Shown here: positions 43,396 to 54,900 of the stretch, piece by piece
Position numbering within the stretch: the first letter of the stretch is position 1
Layout: each line of letters starts with the position of its first letter
Source of the DNA: Ardenticatena maritima
GTDB taxonomy: Bacteria > Chloroflexota > Anaerolineae > Ardenticatenales > Ardenticatenaceae
Direction: 5' to 3'
Length of the DNA stretch: 64,000 bases
Assembly (NCBI RefSeq): GCF_001306175.1
Contig: NZ_LGKN01000005.1
Location: 186,001 to 250,000, forward strand
Notes under the pieces: generated by a model
The model's input: only the letters and a program-made list of their open reading frames with translations
The model's database searches: none
What the model was told of the DNA's origin: nothing
Position numbers and translations under genes: made by a program

Positions 43396-45009
43396 ATGCA
43401 AGAAGTCGCTCAACCGATTGAACGCACACACCGCCCCACAACAACACGCATTCTCGTCACCGAACCGCTGGCCGAATCGGGGTTGGCGCTGTTGCGTGAA
43501 GAAGCCGAGGTGGATACGCGCTACAAAATTCCCCACGAAGAGTTGGTGCGCATCATTCCCGAATACGACGCGCTCATCGTGCGAAGTGGCACCAAAGTCA
43601 CGCGCGATGTGATTGAAGCGGGAGAACGTTTGCGCGTCATCGGGCGTGCGGGCACGGGTGTGGATAACATTGACCTGCGCGCCGCCACTGAACGCGGGAT
43701 TATCGTCGTCAACGCGCCCACCGCCAACTGTATCGCCGCCGCCGAACACGCCATCGCGCTGATGTTTGCCGTGGCGCGCAACATTCCACAAGCGCACCAA
43801 GCCATGCAACGGGGCGAGTGGGACCGCCATCGCTTCGTCGGGACGGCGGTGGTGGACAAGGTGATGGGCATTGTCGGCTTTGGGCGTGTGGGGGGTGAAG
43901 TCGCGCGGCGTGCGCGCGGCTTGGGCATGCGCGTGCTTGCCTACGACCCCTACCTTCCCCGTGAACGCGCCCAAGCGCTGGGCGTTGAACTCGTCTCACT
44001 GGAAGAATTGCTGGCAACCGCCGATTTCATTTCGCTGCACGTGCCGCTGGTGGAAAGCACGCGCAACCTCATCAACGCGGAGCGGCTGGCGCTGATGAAA
44101 CCCACCGCCTACCTCATCAACGTGGCGCGCGGCGGTGTTGTGGACGAAGACGCACTGATACAGGCGCTGGACGAAGGGCGGCTGGCGGGCGCCGCGCTCG
44201 ACGTGTTCAGCGAAGAGCCCCCGCGCGACACACGCCTGGCGACGCACCCCAAAATCGTCACCACGCCCCACCTGGGCGCCAGTACCACCGAAGCGCAAAT
44301 CGGCGTCGCGACGGAAGTGGCGCGCGCCGTGCTCATGTCTCTGCGCGGCGAACTCGCGCCGACAACCGTCAACGCCCCCATGCTCGCCCCCGAAACCCTG
44401 CGCGAACTGCGCCCCTTTGTGGACTTGGCGGAACGCCTGGCACGGCTGGCGGTGCAATTGGTGGCGCATGGTCCCAGTGAAGTGCGCATCATCTACCGGG
44501 GAGCGTTCAACGAAGATACGCGGCTTTTGCGTGCGGCGGTCATCAAAGGCTTGCTGGAACCGATTGGCGAATACCATGTGAACTTCGTGAACGCCGATTT
44601 GCTGGCGCAACAACGGGGCTTGCGCGTGGTTGAAGAACGCCACACGGCAACCGACGGGTTGAGCGAAACCATCGAGGTGCGCCTGACCAACGGCGATTAC
44701 CACAGCGTCCAGGGGGCGGTGTTGCGTGGCAGCCCGCGCGTCATCCGCATTGGTGATTTCTGGATTGATTTGGAACTGCAAGGGTGCATGCTCCTCTGCC
44801 GCAATCAAGATCGCCCCGGCATGATTGGGAAAGTCGGCGCCATTTTGGGTGAAGCCGATGTGAATATCAGTTTCATGCAAGTGGGGCGCGACCAGCCGCG
44901 CGGTCAAGCCGTCATGGCTATCGGGCTGGATGAGGAGCCGCCGGCGGATGTGCTCGACCAAATTCGCGCGATTGAAGGGATTGAGGACGTGCGTTTGGTG
45001 GAAATTTAG
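43396..45009 (+). CDS. serA: D-3-phosphoglycerate dehydrogenase
   Basis: 537 residues, the long bacterial form. A catalytic/NAD domain (about 18-330; GIVGFGRVGGEVARRA Rossmann loop, catalytic Arg in NVARGGVVDEDAL, Glu in DVFSEEPP, His in PHLGAST) is followed by the intervening ASB domain (about 335-460) and a C-terminal ACT domain (about 465-537; MLLCRNQDRPGMIGKVGAILGEADVNISF). It oxidises 3-phosphoglycerate in the first step of serine synthesis; the ACT domain is the usual site of serine feedback. The ATG at 43396 follows TTGAGGAGGAG. Confidence 0.96.
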   Translation: MQEVAQPIERTHRPTTTRILVTEPLAESGLALLREEAEVDTRYKIPHEELVRIIPEYDALIVRSGTKVTRDVIEAGERLRVIGRAGTGVDNIDLRAATERGIIVVNAPTANCIAAAEHAIALMFAVARNIPQAHQAMQRGEWDRHRFVGTAVVDKVMGIVGFGRVGGEVARRARGLGMRVLAYDPYLPRERAQALGVELVSLEELLATADFISLHVPLVESTRNLINAERLALMKPTAYLINVARGGVVDEDALIQALDEGRLAGAALDVFSEEPPRDTRLATHPKIVTTPHLGASTTEAQIGVATEVARAVLMSLRGELAPTTVNAPMLAPETLRELRPFVDLAERLARLAVQLVAHGPSEVRIIYRGAFNEDTRLLRAAVIKGLLEPIGEYHVNFVNADLLAQQRGLRVVEERHTATDGLSETIEVRLTNGDYHSVQGAVLRGSPRVIRIGDFWIDLELQGCMLLCRNQDRPGMIGKVGAILGEADVNISFMQVGRDQPRGQAVMAIGLDEEPPADVLDQIRAIEGIEDVRLVEI

Positions 45010-45029
45010 GCTTTGGGCGGTCGTCTCTC

Positions 45030-45062
45030 AGCCTGTCAGAGGAGACTCTGGCAGGCTTTTTT
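45030..45062 (+). terminator. serA terminator
   Basis: AGCCTGTCAGAG-GAGA-CTCTGGCAGGCT followed by TTTTTT, overlapping the stop codon of the convergent TPR gene. Confidence 0.88.
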
Positions 45063-46281
45063 ATTGCAAGCGCGGCGCAGGTGCAAAGCGCAAGAGGCGG
45101 TGTTGTTCGGTGTAGTAGGCAAGTTGGGCGTCAAGGTTGGGGTCTGGGGGGAGTGTGTGCATCTCTTGCAAAAGGGTTTGCGCGAGATGGTCGGCGCGGT
45201 CGAGTTGACATTGCGCATCGGCGTGTGGGGCATCGGGGGCGTACCAGGGAACACTGCTTTTCAGCGGCGCCACCACGCCAATCAGGTCAGGGAGCCACGG
45301 TTCACGCCAGCCAACGCTCAGGCAGAACGTGATGGCGCTCATCTGCTCTTCCGCCACCATGCGAAGGGAAGCCGCTTCACGCCCCAGCGCCTGCACCAGC
45401 AACACGTGGTCGGTGGGCAATGGTTCGGTGCGTGTGCCCCACCAGTGGCTCAACGCCAGCGCCAGCGGCAGGCTGACGATGTCCACCGGTGCGACGGCGT
45501 CGAAGGTCATCCCCAGCGCTTCGAGAAGCGCCACCAGGCGACGCAACGTCACGGCGATGTCGCGGAACGTGAAATCATGCGAGATGTAGGGCGGAATGTG
45601 CAAGCCGTCATCCTCGGCGGTGCCCAGATAGACCACGCCATCTTCGCGGTAGTAGTGGGCTTTCAAATCGGCGTAATCACGCTGGGGAAATTCAAGGTAG
45701 CGGCGCACACGTTGCAACGCGTTGCGCGTGAGGTCGAATTCATCGGATGATGTCGCGTAGAGCAAAGCGGTTTTCCAAACCCGTTGCGCCACGTCGAAGC
45801 GTTCCAGCGAGAAGTAGCAATCCCCCAAAAAGAAAAACGTTGCCCAATTCGGGTCTAATTGGGCAACGCGGTAAAACTCGGTGATGGCGGTGGCATAGTC
45901 GCGGCGTCGGTAGTAGAGAAAAGCGAGCGTAAAGCGGGCAACATTGTTTTCGGGCTCATCACGCAGGACGTGGAGCAAAGCGCTTTCGGCTTCAGCAAAG
46001 TGGCCGAGTTCCATGAGCAGTTGCGCGAGTTGCAAATGGGTGTGCGCATCGGGCATGAGTTCAACGGCGATACGGCACTGCTCCAACGCCTCTTCAAAGC
46101 GCCCCAGTTTGCGGTACTGGTCAGCCAGGGCGAGACGTGCAGGGCAAAAATCGGGATCCATCTCGACAGCGCGGCGGTAGGTGTCAGCGGCAGCCGAAAG
46201 GTCGCCCTTGGCTTCGTAGCGGCGGCCTTCGCGCAGCAAACGCTGTGCTACCCCTTGTCGAAAGTCGAGAATGGTCGTCAC
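45061..46281 (-). CDS. TPR protein with unknown C-terminal domain
   Basis: 406 residues. Residues about 10-190 are TPR units (YEAKGDLSAAADTYRRAVEMDPDFCPARLALADQYRKLGRFEEALEQCRIAVELMPD and further repeats). The C-terminal 200 residues (DYADLKAHYYREDGVVYLGTAEDDGLHIPPY, LPTDHVLLVQALGREAASLRM) form a globular domain I do not recognise. The start is taken as GTG at 46281 because GGGAGGAG lies 7 nt upstream and the TPR frame begins there; codons back to 46431 run through the upstream terminator. No partner is suggested by the neighbours. Confidence 0.8.
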   Translation of the reverse strand: MTTILDFRQGVAQRLLREGRRYEAKGDLSAAADTYRRAVEMDPDFCPARLALADQYRKLGRFEEALEQCRIAVELMPDAHTHLQLAQLLMELGHFAEAESALLHVLRDEPENNVARFTLAFLYYRRRDYATAITEFYRVAQLDPNWATFFFLGDCYFSLERFDVAQRVWKTALLYATSSDEFDLTRNALQRVRRYLEFPQRDYADLKAHYYREDGVVYLGTAEDDGLHIPPYISHDFTFRDIAVTLRRLVALLEALGMTFDAVAPVDIVSLPLALALSHWWGTRTEPLPTDHVLLVQALGREAASLRMVAEEQMSAITFCLSVGWREPWLPDLIGVVAPLKSSVPWYAPDAPHADAQCQLDRADHLAQTLLQEMHTLPPDPNLDAQLAYYTEQHRLLRFAPAPRLQ

Positions 46282-46390
46282 AACCTGGCTCCTCCCTGCG
46301 TGTGTGCGGCTTCGGTGTGGCTCGTCTGTACAAAGCGTAGTTACTTCCGCACAAACGCGCAAATTCAACGAACGGCGTCTCCATTCAGGC

Positions 46391-46420
46391 AAAAAAACGC
46401 CCGCCAACGTGGCGGGCGTT
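46391..46420 (-). terminator. Terminator of the acyl-CoA carboxylase operon
   Basis: On the minus strand AACGCCCGCC-ACGTT-GGCGGGCGTT followed by TTTTT, just after the biotin-carrier gene. Confidence 0.9.
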
Positions 46421-46427
46421 CCCAGCG

Positions 46428-46958
46428 TCAAGACTCCTCCGACGGCGGACCGATGACCACCAGCGATTCGCCCAGATTGACGGCTGTGCCCGGCTGCACA
46501 CGCACGGTTTTGACAACACCGGCGACGGGCGCGCGCAGTTCGTTTTCCATTTTCATCGCTTCCAGAATCACGACAGGCTGGTTTTCCGCGACGGCGTCGC
46601 CGACATTGACCAGCACTTTGACAACCAACCCCGGCATGGGAGCGTCCACGCTGGTATCTCCAACGGGACCATGCGTCCCGCCGCCAAATTGCCGCAAGCG
46701 TTGCATGCGCTCGTCTTCAACGCGCACTTCGTGGCGTTCACCATCAACCAGCAAAATCCATTCGCCTTCGCCCTCGTATTCGGCAAAGACTTCGTGGGAA
46801 CGGTTGGCGAGCAGCATGGAGTAAATCGTCTCGTCGCTGATGTGGACCAGGTCAACATCCACGCGCTCGCCGTCCACTTCGACAGTGCCGTCCACGTGGA
46901 TGATGATTTCAACCGGTTCTTCGCGACCGTCCACATAGGTCATGTAGCGTGTACTCAT
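46428..46958 (-). CDS. Biotin carboxyl carrier subunit of acyl-CoA carboxylase
   Basis: 176 residues. The first 95 residues (DGREEPVEIIIHVDGTVEVDG...EWILLVDGERHEVRV) are beta-rich and resemble the BT linker domain of propionyl-CoA carboxylase alpha. The C-terminal biotinyl domain (about 100-172) has DAPMPGLVVKVLVNVGDAV and the EAMKMEN biotinylation site (Lys about 141). It carries carboxybiotin between the biotin carboxylase and the carboxyltransferase. It overlaps the accC-type gene by ATGA, so the alpha subunit of animal-type carboxylases is here split in two genes. Confidence 0.93.
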   Translation of the reverse strand: MSTRYMTYVDGREEPVEIIIHVDGTVEVDGERVDVDLVHISDETIYSMLLANRSHEVFAEYEGEGEWILLVDGERHEVRVEDERMQRLRQFGGGTHGPVGDTSVDAPMPGLVVKVLVNVGDAVAENQPVVILEAMKMENELRAPVAGVVKTVRVQPGTAVNLGESLVVIGPPSEES

Positions 46959-48448
46959 CGGAGCGCCTCCATACGCGCCGCCAGACGCCAGCGGCTGGTG
47001 GTGTCATCGGTGCCCGCCACGTACACCAACGCTTTCTGTCGGCGCTGGTGCATGAGCAAGGTAGCGGCAATAGCGGCTTCCAGGCCACGCTTCTGGCTGG
47101 TTGGTTGCAGCAATTCGGGCGTGTTTTCGATAAAGGCGGTATCGTACACACCGCCGATGAAGTTGGTATTGTCCACAAGACGCCGATGGAAGGGGATGTT
47201 GGTTTTCACGCCCAGGATGCGGTATTCGTTGAGCGCACGCCGCAAACGCAAGATGGCGTCGCCGCGTGTTTCCCCATACACAACCAGTTTGGCAATCATC
47301 GGGTCGTAGTGCAGTGAGACTTCAAAGCCTTCAAAGACGCCGCTTTCGATGCGCACGCCCGGCCCCGTGGGTTCTTGCAGGCGCGTAATCACACCGATGG
47401 AAGGCAGGAAGTTGTTGAAGGGGTCTTCGGCGGTGATACGCGCTTCAATCGCCCAACCGGTCATGGTGATGTCTTCCTGCTTGTAGCGCAGGCGGCGGCC
47501 TGAGGCGATGCGCAGTTGTTCCTTGACGATGTCCACGCCCGTCACCAGTTCTGTGACGGGATGCTCCACCTGCAAACGGGTGTTCATTTCGAGGAAGTAG
47601 AAGTTTTTATCGCGGTCCACCAGGAATTCGATTGTTCCCGCGTTGGCGTAGTCCACTTCGCGCGCGAGCGCCACGGCTGTTTCGCTCATGCGGCGGCGCA
47701 GGTCTTCATCCATGAAAGGCGAAGGGGCTTCTTCCAGCAATTTTTGGTGGCGACGCTGGATTGAGCATTCACGTTCGCCCAGCGAGATGACGTTGCCATG
47801 CTCGTCCGCCAGAATCTGGATTTCGATGTGGCGACCGCCTTCGATGAGTTTCTCGATATAGACCGAATCATCGCCGAAAGCGCCCTTGGCTTCGCGGCGG
47901 GCGGCCTGGATGGCGCGGGGCAATTCCTCAGGGGTGCGGACGATGCGCATCCCCTTACCCCCACCACCGGCGGCGGCTTTCACCATCACAGGAAACCCAA
48001 TGCGGTGCGCGGCTTCGATGAGTTCCTCGTCGCTCAGCCCGCCTTTGGTGCCCGGCACAAGCGGCACGCCGGCGCGTTCTGCACTTCGGCGCGCGGCGAC
48101 TTTATCCCCCATCAGCGCGATGGCTTCCGGGCTTGGTCCGATGAATGTGAGCCCGGCTTCGGCGACGGCGCGGGCAAAGGTAGCGTTTTCAGCCAGAAAC
48201 CCATACCCAGGGTGCACCGCATCAGCGCCGGCACGCAGGGCAACGTCAATCAGTTTGTCAATGCGCAGGTACGATTCGCCCGGCGGGGGTGGACCGATGT
48301 GGTAGGCTTCATCGGCGTAGCGCACATGCAGGGCTTTGCGGTCGGCGTCGGAATAGACGGCGACGGTACGCACGCCCAGTTCCTGACAGGCACGGATAAT
48401 CCGCACAGCAATTTCGCCACGGTTGGCAATCAACACTTTCTGGAACAT
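46955..48448 (-). CDS. accC: Biotin carboxylase subunit of acyl-CoA carboxylase
   Basis: 497 residues, ATP-grasp fold. Landmarks are the N-terminal KVLIANRGEIAVRIIRACQELG, the glycine-rich ATP loop KAAAGGGGKGMRIV, the catalytic ESLIEGGRHIEIQ-like segment EKLIEGGRHIEIQILAD, the active-site EMNTRLQVEHPVTE and the C-terminal lid domain. It carboxylates biotin with ATP and bicarbonate. The length exceeds E. coli AccC (449) because of a 40-residue C-terminal extension. It is the middle gene of the carboxylase operon. Confidence 0.96.
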   Translation of the reverse strand: MFQKVLIANRGEIAVRIIRACQELGVRTVAVYSDADRKALHVRYADEAYHIGPPPPGESYLRIDKLIDVALRAGADAVHPGYGFLAENATFARAVAEAGLTFIGPSPEAIALMGDKVAARRSAERAGVPLVPGTKGGLSDEELIEAAHRIGFPVMVKAAAGGGGKGMRIVRTPEELPRAIQAARREAKGAFGDDSVYIEKLIEGGRHIEIQILADEHGNVISLGERECSIQRRHQKLLEEAPSPFMDEDLRRRMSETAVALAREVDYANAGTIEFLVDRDKNFYFLEMNTRLQVEHPVTELVTGVDIVKEQLRIASGRRLRYKQEDITMTGWAIEARITAEDPFNNFLPSIGVITRLQEPTGPGVRIESGVFEGFEVSLHYDPMIAKLVVYGETRGDAILRLRRALNEYRILGVKTNIPFHRRLVDNTNFIGGVYDTAFIENTPELLQPTSQKRGLEAAIAATLLMHQRRQKALVYVAGTDDTTSRWRLAARMEALR

Positions 48449-48493
48449 AGCTGTTTCCCTTTACGCTCTTCTCAACGCTCCCCAACTCAACGC

Positions 48494-50044
<1,551 letters not shown>

Positions 50045-50054
50045 GGCACCTCCT

Positions 50055-50564
50055 TCACGATTGTCGTTGCAATTCACGCGCCGGGACACCACCAACAAAC
50101 GCGCCCGGCGGCACGTCACGGTTGACGAGGCTCATGGCGGAAACGGTCGCCCCGTCGCCAATGACAACACCCGGCAAAATAGTGCAGTTCGCACCGATAC
50201 TCACATTTTTACCAATCACCACCGGCCCTTTGCGCCACTCATCCACCATAAATTCGTGCGCCAGCACCACCGAGTTGTAGCCGATGATGCTGTTGTCGCC
50301 GATGGTGATGAGCTCGGGAAAGAATATGTCGAAAACGACGGCGAGCCCCACCGAGACGGATTTGCCCACGCGCATGCCCGTGCGGCGCAGCATCCAGCGT
50401 TTGAGCGCCAGTGATGGGCAGTAGCGCGCGGCGTAAATCCAGCAAAAGTTCCACACCACACGGAGTGGATGAACGGCTTTCCACCAGTAGCTGAGCGAAT
50501 TTTCGCGCCCCAACGAGGGCGAAATGAACAGTCGTTCACGCCGATGCGTCGGTTTTTCCGACAT
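50055..50564 (-). CDS. Left-handed beta-helix (hexapeptide) acyltransferase
   Basis: 169 residues. An N-terminal part with aromatic and basic residues ([24 protein letters not shown]) leads to hexapeptide-repeat coils ([55 protein letters not shown]). Such enzymes transfer acetyl or acyl groups to sugars or similar acceptors. The likely catalytic histidine is in LAHEF. It precedes the carboxyltransferase gene by 10 nt. The start is uncertain: ATG 50564 or GTG 50573; neither has ideal Shine-Dalgarno spacing. Confidence 0.85.
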   Translation of the reverse strand: MSEKPTHRRERLFISPSLGRENSLSYWWKAVHPLRVVWNFCWIYAARYCPSLALKRWMLRRTGMRVGKSVSVGLAVVFDIFFPELITIGDNSIIGYNSVVLAHEFMVDEWRKGPVVIGKNVSIGANCTILPGVVIGDGATVSAMSLVNRDVPPGAFVGGVPARELQRQS

Positions 50565-50577
50565 ATCTCCCACCGTG

Positions 50578-50617
50578 AGAAAAAACCCCGCCTGCTCAGT
50601 CGGGTCACGCAGGCGGG
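50578..50617 (-). terminator. Terminator between acyl-CoA dehydrogenase and the carboxylase operon
   Basis: On the minus strand CCCCGCCTGC, a 13-nt loop and GCAGGCGGGG followed by TTTTTT. The next gene starts only about 14 nt later, so downstream genes depend on read-through or an internal promoter. Confidence 0.88.
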
Positions 50618-50627
50618 GCGGGTTGGC

Positions 50628-51791
50628 TTACAGTTGCTCGCGCAAAATGTTGCGGGCAATCACCAGCCGCTGAATTTCGCTGGTGCCTTCATAGATTTCG
50701 GTAATTTTCGCGTCGCGGAAGTAGCGTTCCACAGGCAGTTCTTTGGAATAGCCCATGCCGCCGTGAATCTGGACGGCCTGGTGTGTCACGAACATGGCAG
50801 TTTCGCTGGCGTAGAGCTTCGCCATGCTGGCGAGTTTGGTGTAGCGCTCACCGGTCTGCTTAGCGCGGTCTTTCGCAATCGCCGCCTGATAGACGAGCAA
50901 GCGCGCGGCTTCAATGCGGGTCGCCATGTCCGCCAGCTTGAACTGGATGGCTTGCAAATTGGCGATGGGACCACCAAAGGCGTGGCGTTCCTTCGCCCAC
51001 TTGACGCTGGCTTCAAATGCGGCTTGGGCAATGCCCAGGGCTTGCGCGGCAATGCCGATACGCCCGTTGTCGAGGATGGTCATGGCAATTTTGAAGCCTT
51101 CGCCTTCTTCACCCAAGCGATTTTCGGCGGGGCATTCGTAGTTTTCGTAGGTGCATTCGCAGGTCACGCTGGCGCGCACCCCCAGTTTGTGCTCCGGCTT
51201 GCCGGCGGTGAAGCCGGGTTTGTCGGTTTCGATGATGAAGGCGCTGATGCCTTTGTGTTTCGGCAAGTCGGGGTTGGTGCGGGCAAAGAGGATGAGCGCG
51301 TTGGCAACGGGACCGTTTGTCACCCACGATTTGCGCCCGTTGATGACGTAGACGTCGCCTTGGCGTTCGGCGCGGGTTTTCAGCGCGGCGGAGTCCGAAC
51401 CGCTTTCAGGCTCGGTGAGGCTGTACGCCCCCACCCATTCGCCTGTGGCAACCGGCACGAGATACTTGCGCTTTTGTTCTTCCGTGCCAAATTGCAAGAT
51501 ACCTTCGCAGTAGAGGGAGTTGTTGACCGACATGATGGTGCCGTGCGCGGCGTCGGCTTTGCAAATTTCTTCCATCGCGAGGACATACGAGAGCGTATCC
51601 AGCCCAGCGCCGCCGTATTCTTCGGGCACCATGATGCCCATGAGCCCCAATTTACCCATCTGCTTGACGGTTTCCCATGGGAATTCGCCCGCTTCGTCGT
51701 ACTTCGCGGCAACAGGGGCAATTTCGTTCTGTGCAAAATCACGCGCCAAATCGCGAATCATGCGCTGTTCTTGGGTCAGTTCGATATTCAT
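50628..51791 (-). CDS. Acyl-CoA dehydrogenase
   Basis: 387 residues, normal length. It has the flavin-binding ACAD signatures AYSLTEPESGSDSAALKTRA and FGGPIANLQAIQFKLADMATRIEAAR, and the C-terminal QIHGGMGYSKELPVERYFRDAKITEIYEGTSEIQRLVIAR block that carries the catalytic Glu (in YEGTSE region). It makes the alpha,beta double bond of acyl-CoA using FAD; chain length (butyryl, isovaleryl or short branched) is not decided. The ATG at 51791 follows AAAGGAGG. It is upstream of, but separated by a terminator from, the carboxylase genes, which suggests shared acyl-CoA catabolism. Confidence 0.95.
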   Translation of the reverse strand: MNIELTQEQRMIRDLARDFAQNEIAPVAAKYDEAGEFPWETVKQMGKLGLMGIMVPEEYGGAGLDTLSYVLAMEEICKADAAHGTIMSVNNSLYCEGILQFGTEEQKRKYLVPVATGEWVGAYSLTEPESGSDSAALKTRAERQGDVYVINGRKSWVTNGPVANALILFARTNPDLPKHKGISAFIIETDKPGFTAGKPEHKLGVRASVTCECTYENYECPAENRLGEEGEGFKIAMTILDNGRIGIAAQALGIAQAAFEASVKWAKERHAFGGPIANLQAIQFKLADMATRIEAARLLVYQAAIAKDRAKQTGERYTKLASMAKLYASETAMFVTHQAVQIHGGMGYSKELPVERYFRDAKITEIYEGTSEIQRLVIARNILREQL

Positions 51792-51867
51792 GCAGTGCCT
51801 CCTTTGGGTCTCATCGCCATTGATTGTTGCGCGATATGCTGTTGTGGTTGGTCGTCCAGCCGCGCGG

Positions 51868-51873
51868 ATTATA
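51868..51873 (-). promoter_or_regulatory. -10 element of the acyl-CoA dehydrogenase promoter
   Basis: Perfect TATAAT on the minus strand, about 77 nt before the start codon. The -35 (TTTCTT at 17 nt) is weak, so an activator may be needed. Confidence 0.5.
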
Positions 51874-51927
51874 ACAAAATGCGGGTGTGAAAGAAAGTAC
51901 AGAATGAGCACCACCCAGGCGCGCCAA

Positions 51928-51967
51928 CAAAAAACGTGCGACGCACCTGGTCGGCGCGTCGCACGTT
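51928..51967 (-). terminator. ileS operon terminator
   Basis: On the minus strand a 12-bp stem AACGTGCGACGC / GCGTCGCACGTT followed by TTTTG, starting about 22 nt after the ileS stop. Confidence 0.85.
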
Positions 51968-51989
51968 GCACGCTGCGGACGTCGGTGTT

Positions 51990-54900
51990 TTAGGGGCGCT
52001 TGACCGCCAGCACCACCTCGCCACCATCCAGCGCCACGCGCTGCTGCGCGTCCACGTCGGCGGGCGGCGCGTCGGTTTTCACTTCGGTGGCAAGGGCTTC
52101 ACGGGCAATGTAGTCGCGCCACTCATCCAGCACCTCCTGCACGCTGTCGCCATGCACCCAGACCACGATGCGGTCGGTCAGGTTGTAGTCGGCTTCCTTG
52201 CGCAGCTGGTTCAGGTGGCGCACGATGTCACGCGCCAGCCCTTCGCGGCGCAGGGCGTCATCAACATCGGTGGTGACGGCGACCGTGTAGGGACCTTCGG
52301 TGACGACGGCGTAGCCGGGCGCGTCCAGCGTTTCCACGGTGGCTTCATCGGGTGCGATTTCGAGCGTTTGCCCTTCGACCGTGACGGTGGCGGTTTGCCC
52401 CGCCAGCAACGCCCGCGCAATGGGGGTGTTGTCTTCGGTGTTCAGGTATTCGCGCAGGGCTTTGAAGAGTTTGCCGTACTTGGGACCCAGTTTGGCGGGG
52501 TTGGGACCCACTTTGTAGGTCGCCAACTCATCGCTGGATGCAAAGCGCAGTTCCTTCACGTTCAACTCGTCCAGCAGAATGGCTTGCATTTCGGGATTTT
52601 CGAGCGCCGCGCGTTCCTCGGCGGGCAAGCTGACCACCACCGCGCGCAACGGCTGGCGCACTTTGAGTTGGGCTTTGTTGCGGGCGGACAAGCCGAGACT
52701 GGCAATCGTCTGCACAAGCGCCATCTGCTCGTTCAACGTTTCGTCAATAAGCGCGTCGTCCGCCACGGGGAAGTCCGTCAGGTGGACGCTCTCCGCAGCG
52801 TCGGGGCGCACACGGCGCACCAGGTTTTGCCAGAGGTTGTCCGCCAGGAAGGGCGTGAAGGGCGCGAGCAATTGGCTGAGCAGCACCAGCGTTTCGTAGA
52901 GTGTGGCAAAGGCGGCGGCGTCGCCGTCCCAGAAGCGGCGGCGGTTGCGGCGCACATACCAGTTGGAGAGTTGGTCAACGAAGGCGTCAATCGCGCGCGC
53001 TGCGCCGGTGGCGTCGAACCCATCCAGTTTGGCGTCCACCGTCTTGATGAGCTGGTGCAGCTCGCTGAGCAACCACTTGTCCATGAGGGGGCGCTCCGCC
53101 ACGGGCGGCGTTTCCCCCGTTGCGGGGTTCCAGTCGGCGATGTTGGCGTAGGTGACGAAGAAGGCGTAGGTGTTCCAGAGTGTCAGCAAGAAGCGGCGCA
53201 CCACCTCTTCCACCACGTTGACGCCAAAGCGGCGTTCCGCCCAGGGGGGCGCGGAGACGAAGAAGTACCAGCGCACGGCGTCCGCACCATGGACATTGAG
53301 CACGTCCCACGGGTCTACCACGTTGCCCTTGCTCTTGGACATTTTTTGCCCTTCTTCGTCCAGAATCAGCCCGAGCACCACGCAGTTTTTGTAGGCGGGC
53401 TGGTTGAAGAGCAAGGTGCTAATGGCGTGCAGGGAGTAGAACCAGCCGCGTGTCTGGTCAACGGCTTCACAAATGAAGTCGGCGGGGTACTGCTGTTTGA
53501 AGATGTCTTCGTTCTCGAACGGGTAGTGCCATTGCGCGTAGGGCATGGCGCCGCTGTCGAACCAGACGTCAATCACTTCGGGCACGCGGCGCATGGTGCC
53601 GCCACAGGCTTCGCAGGCAAAGGTGATTTCGTCCACGTAGGGGCGGTGCAGGTCGAGGTCGCTCAAATCCTGCCCGGTGCGTTCTTCCAGTTCCTTCACC
53701 GAGCCAATGCAGACCATTTCGCCGCACTCGTCGCACGTCCAGACGGGCAACGGCGTTGCCCAGTAGCGTTCACGTCCCAGCGCCCAGTCAATGTTGTTTT
53801 CGAGCCAGTTGCCAAAGCGCCCATCGCGGATGTGTTCGGGCACCCAGTTGATTTTGCGGTTGTTTTCAAGCAGTTGCTCTTTGTAGCGCGTGGTCTGGAT
53901 GTACCAGGTCGGGCGGGCGTAGTAGAGCAACGGCGTTTTGCACCGCCAGCAGAAGGGGTAGTTGTGGACGTAGGTTTCGGCTTTGTAGAGCAAGCCGCGC
54001 CGCTGCAAATCTTCGATGATGAGCGGGTCGGCTTCTTTGACGAACATGCCCGCCCAGGGCTTGACTTCGGGAATGAAGCGCCCTTCATCGTTGACTGTGA
54101 GCAAGACGGGCAAGCCGTACTGGCGTCCCACGTTCATGTCGTCCGCACCAAAGGCGGGCGCGATGTGCACAATCCCCGTCCCGTCTTCGATGCTCACGAA
54201 GTCAGCCGTGACGACGTAGGCGTACTCTTGTTCGACGGGCAAGAAGCGGTAGAGTGGGCGATAGTGAATCCCGGCGAGGTCTTTGCCCTTCATCTCGGCG
54301 AGGATTTCGTAGTCCCCATCGAGCACGCTCAGGCGTTCCTTCGCCAGAATGAGCACGTCGTCGCCGTGGCGCACTTTCACATAGTCAATGTCTTCGCCCA
54401 CCGCCAACGCCACGTTGCCCGGCAACGTCCAGGGCGTCGTGGTCCAGGCGAGCAGGTACACGCCTTCTTCATCGGCGACGGGGAATTTCACATAGACCGA
54501 GGGGTCTTCGGTTTCGGCGTAGCCCAGCGATACTTCGTGGCTGGCGAGCGGCGTACCGCACCGCGGGCAATAGGGCACCACTTTGTAGTCGCGGTAGAGC
54601 AGGTCGCGTTCCCAGAAGTTTTTGAGAATCCACCAGATGGTTTCGATGTACGAGTTCTCCATCGTCACGTAGGGGTGGTCAAGGTCAATCCAGAAGCCGA
54701 TGCGGTCGGTCAGTTCACGCCACTTTTCGACGTAGCGGAAGACCGATTCGCGGCAGAGTTTGTTGAATTCAGCCACCCCGTACTCTTCGATTTGCTTTTT
54801 GCCCGTCAGCCCCAGTTGCTTTTCCACTTCCAGTTCCACGGGGAGCCCGTGCGTGTCCCACCCCGCTTTGCGGAGCACGTAGCGCCCCTTCATGGTGCGG